Positions 61,095-64,000 of a stretch of 64,000 nucleotides of DNA are shown here, piece by piece. The notes under the pieces are model-generated. The model saw nothing but the letters and a program-made list of their open reading frames with translations, was not told the DNA's origin and searched no databases. Source of the stretch: Dryococelus australis (taxonomy: Eukaryota; Arthropoda; Insecta; Phasmatodea; Phasmatidae); contig CM056995.1 in assembly GCA_029891345.1 (NCBI GenBank), positions 79,361,895 to 79,425,894 on the forward strand. The letters run 5' to 3'. The position numbers were made by a program, and so were the translations under genes. Each line of letters opens with the position of its first letter. Within the stretch, counting starts at the first letter, position 1.

Positions 61095-62870
61095 AGTTTG
61101 TACAACTAATCTAATATGATTACAACTCATCGCCTAGAGTACTTCTCCCACCACTGCAGATGTGAGCGACACATTGCTTACCCTATAGGAAATGGAAACT
61201 TATGAACAAATTCCTTTCACCTGGAGGATACGCAACCCGACAGGCATGCCACCACCCCCATCCCCCCCCCCCCCCCCCTTCAGCACTTGGAGCCTATGAG
61301 CTGTCCAGGCCTCGGGCAAGGTCGAACGCCACCGACGAGGCATGAAGCAGAAAAGCTGACCAGAGGATTCCCACACCAACTAGGGCAGGAGGACGTCACA
61401 CCTCCACCGCACTCCACGCCAGCAGCCTACAAGCTTCCACTATATACGTCTGGATGCTGCCGGGAATGAGCAGCCATTCTTGTTCCATCTTTTGCGTTAT
61501 ACCACAGCACTGCTGCCAGTGCTGGGACCGCCTGAGATCTTCGAGGCATTGAGTACGCCCCCTGTGGCTACTTCACCGTCGACAACCAGTCAACCCGACA
61601 ACCAGCGAACATGCTTACCAACACGTTAAATTCACTTTGTCTCCTCAAGAAATCTTATTTACACAGTTTAGTAGTATTATATATTTTCTCATTAAGCTAT
61701 TTCTTTCCCATTCTCCATTAGAATAAGGTCGCCTAAACTTGGCCAGCGTAGTAACCTTCAGCACTCAATTGCCTGGTAGGAGGTAGCACGTGTCACATAT
61801 TTATTGAGACTTCAATAAACATACTATTGTTTCCTACCTCTCAGCTTTTCTTTCTTAAAGTATCTGTCTGTTTGCCCGCTAGATACAGGTTGCTACGTAC
61901 ACCTTTGATGAGGACCAGGGAATTTATAACTAACGAATTAACTTCAGCCACGGGCGCCCTTCAGAGGTCCGTCATATTTTCACACACCCATTAGACGGCC
62001 ATCTGTTGCTTTCCAAACTACCACAGCATTGCTTCCAGTACTGGTGGGGAGGAACAGAGGAGCCACGACAACTAGCAACACCTTCACCCAGAGAGGGGCA
62101 GCAGTCTCAAGTTGTTGCCTTATCCAACAGCATTGCTTCCAGTGCTGGGATATACTGTGGCTTGAGATCTGCCGTCTGTTCCTGTGTGGATGCACATCCA
62201 GTGGTGGCATTGGTGACCCAAACAGCTCCATGTCTCTGATCAGCCCGCCTAGCATGGGGGATCAGTGGAGACTTTACAGAGCCTGGTCAGCAAACCAAAA
62301 CCGGACTTACACTATAACTTGTGTTTAGTACTCGCGTCAAGCTGTACGCAGTAATCTGTGAGTGAAGACTTAATGCCTTTCAACCAAAGGCACAGCTGCA
62401 GGCGTATGAAACGACACGCAGCACTTCTTTCCATCAGACAGTTGAGTGCACTCCCTCAGCCTACACCAGAAAGGCAGGTGGAACGGAACTGCGCTGCTCA
62501 ACTCAGGCATGAGTCAGTATCAACTGCTCCGGTTGTAGTATTATTTGTATCACCATGCATACGCATTCACCCATCGTGCCATCCTGTGGTAAGAGGATTG
62601 TTGACCGGTATGGAAGTTAGATTCAGTTGGGACAACATCCACTTCTGGCCCAACAAATCTCACCTGTGGAATCACAGCCACGGTGTGGGCCAAGCTTGCT
62701 ACGACTGGCCAAAGTACATAACCAACACGGCACCCAAGAAGTAGAAGTAAGTGAGTACTAACCAACACCCCTCGCCTCTCATCGCCTAGCTAACTCAATC
62801 ACCCCGCTTTTGGTCTACCAGATAGAATCCTTGACTGTCGTGACTATTAATCTAGCCGGTCACGGGTCAA
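61095..62870 (+). repeat. Large dispersed repeat, right copy (plus orientation)
   Basis: Inverse counterpart of 42228-43733 from CTAATCTAATATGATTAC to CTAGCCGGTCACGGGTCAA, roughly 85-90 percent identical by eye. It shows a TATATACGTC box (61441), AATAAA at 61814-61819 and TTGGTGACCCAAACAGCTCC (62210). It has a 17-base poly-C run at 61262-61278. It also carries an insertion of about 110 bp (62040-62146) not in the other copy, bounded by ACAGCATTGCTTCCAGT on both sides. The frames inside it, including 62358-62744, show no known domain. Confidence 0.75.
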
Positions 62871-64000
62871 GTGTTCCAATATTACTAACAAATATAAAAA
62901 AAGAAAAGAACATCAAGAAACGTTTGTAATAGTTCCCAGGAAATTTAAAGTGTGATTTGGCTAAAAAAACAGGAACTAATTATACTGCAAAGAATTTACA
63001 GTTACCATACATATTTATTATTAGAATTATTTAAACAGTGAAGTCTTAAGCAATAGTAAAGACATAGGTATTACTTATTTTATGATGTGGTTAGTTTAGG
63101 CGATAATGAGTCATGTGCTTTTCAACTTGTACGCAAAGTTGTTAATTGGATTACACATACCGTACTGTGTTTTTTACTTGTTTTTCGTGGTGTTCAAATA
63201 TGGTGTGAGCACTTCAGAATACTGTAGATCCTATTTTTAAAGACAGGTGCAGGTCACTTTTTCGTACAATTCCCAGGCAATTTTAAAAAAAGTGTATTCT
63301 AATTAATGAGATAGGTAACTCCTGTAACTTAATTTGTGGCATCTGCTTTATAAAATGTTAGGAGATTGTTTGAACTCAGAATTTTGAGCCAATATTGCTG
63401 TCATTTAATGTAACTTATCCAAAATGCAAAACTTCTTTAGGTTTGTAGGCATCACAAACTTAGATGTATTTAAGGGGGACAGTTGAACTCCCCCTGGGAT
63501 TTTATGTTTTTTGTCTTTACTGATGTTTGAGATTAATGCAACTTTATTAGGGTATAGAAAGTTATTTAAGTCTATTTTACAGACAATTATCATTTTACAT
63601 GTTGTGTTACTATTGCTTCTGTTGTCATTCTCAGAAGGTAATCTGTAATTAATTCTCATTCATTACACAGGATAAATAAATAAAGGAACTTCATTGATAG
63701 TACAGTTATTCAATTATCTAAGTGATAAACTATGCCTCATCAAAAAAAAAAAAAATCAATAATAACTGCTGAATAAATTTTAGGACTCAAAACAACTGGT
63801 AATGTCACAATGATTTATTTTTGTCCCCCTAAAATTTAATAGAGCTACGAAGACCCTAGAAATAAAGAAGCTCTTACTAAGAACTGTTTTTAAGATTTTT
63901 AGTCTTTTCTGGTTGGGGTAGTCACAAATTTAAATATGAACTACAACAATCAACCTGACAGTCAAAAAATATGAGTTCATATAAATACTTAACAAATAAT
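62871..64000. other. AT-rich, no gene recognised
   Basis: No exon, repeat end or RNA gene was identified. The only long frame (63405-63659, minus) has no motif. Confidence 0.5.

Overview
This is a stretch of AT-rich, repeat-laden animal nuclear DNA, almost certainly from an arthropod and probably an insect with a large genome. The reasons are multi-kilobase introns, spliced exons with standard GT/AG borders, many decayed Ty3/gypsy elements including one with an errantivirus-type envelope remnant, and hAT and pogo/Tigger DNA transposons. There are no bacterial-style operons. Species and exact group cannot be told from the sequence. All homology calls are by eye from motifs; no database search was run.

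The only host gene I can support lies on the minus strand. Three exons (60276-60374, 46408-46582, 44440-44605) have matching splice phases and encode a charged coiled coil. Two of them closely resemble the region before the PH domain of PHLDB1/PHLDB2 (LL5) cortical microtubule-anchoring proteins. The 5' and 3' ends of the gene are not visible here. Its large intron (46583-60275) holds a GC-rich island, a transposon-derived pseudogene, a (TA)n microsatellite, a pogo/Tigger MITE and a deleted Tigger transposon.

The rest is mobile DNA in layers. From 1 to 9 kb there is a minisatellite, a retroviral-type integrase remnant split by a small MITE, an internally deleted env remnant, a possible LTR, and a gag-protease remnant. 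From 11.0 to 12.5 kb lies a short LTR candidate followed by a Ty3/gypsy gag-protease remnant. From 12.5 to 25.7 kb no gene was recognised apart from one weak candidate exon. A full-length but dead Ty3/gypsy element occupies 25689-32380, with two LTRs, a CCCT target-site duplication, a polypurine tract and gag, protease, RT, RNase H and integrase in order. From 32.4 to 37.1 kb there are LTR-like repeats on the minus strand and a Helitron-like fragment. From 37.6 to 40.9 kb another gag-protease gene carries tandem PHD-like fingers and is interrupted by a 1368-bp non-autonomous hAT element with a perfect 8-bp target duplication.

A pair of about 1.5-1.8 kb repeats in opposite orientation (42228-43733 and about 61095-62870) flanks the whole visible exon block of the PHLDB-like gene. 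I found no clearly novel biological system. The most interesting points are the PHD-finger Gag, the nested insertions, and the inverted repeats framing the exons.
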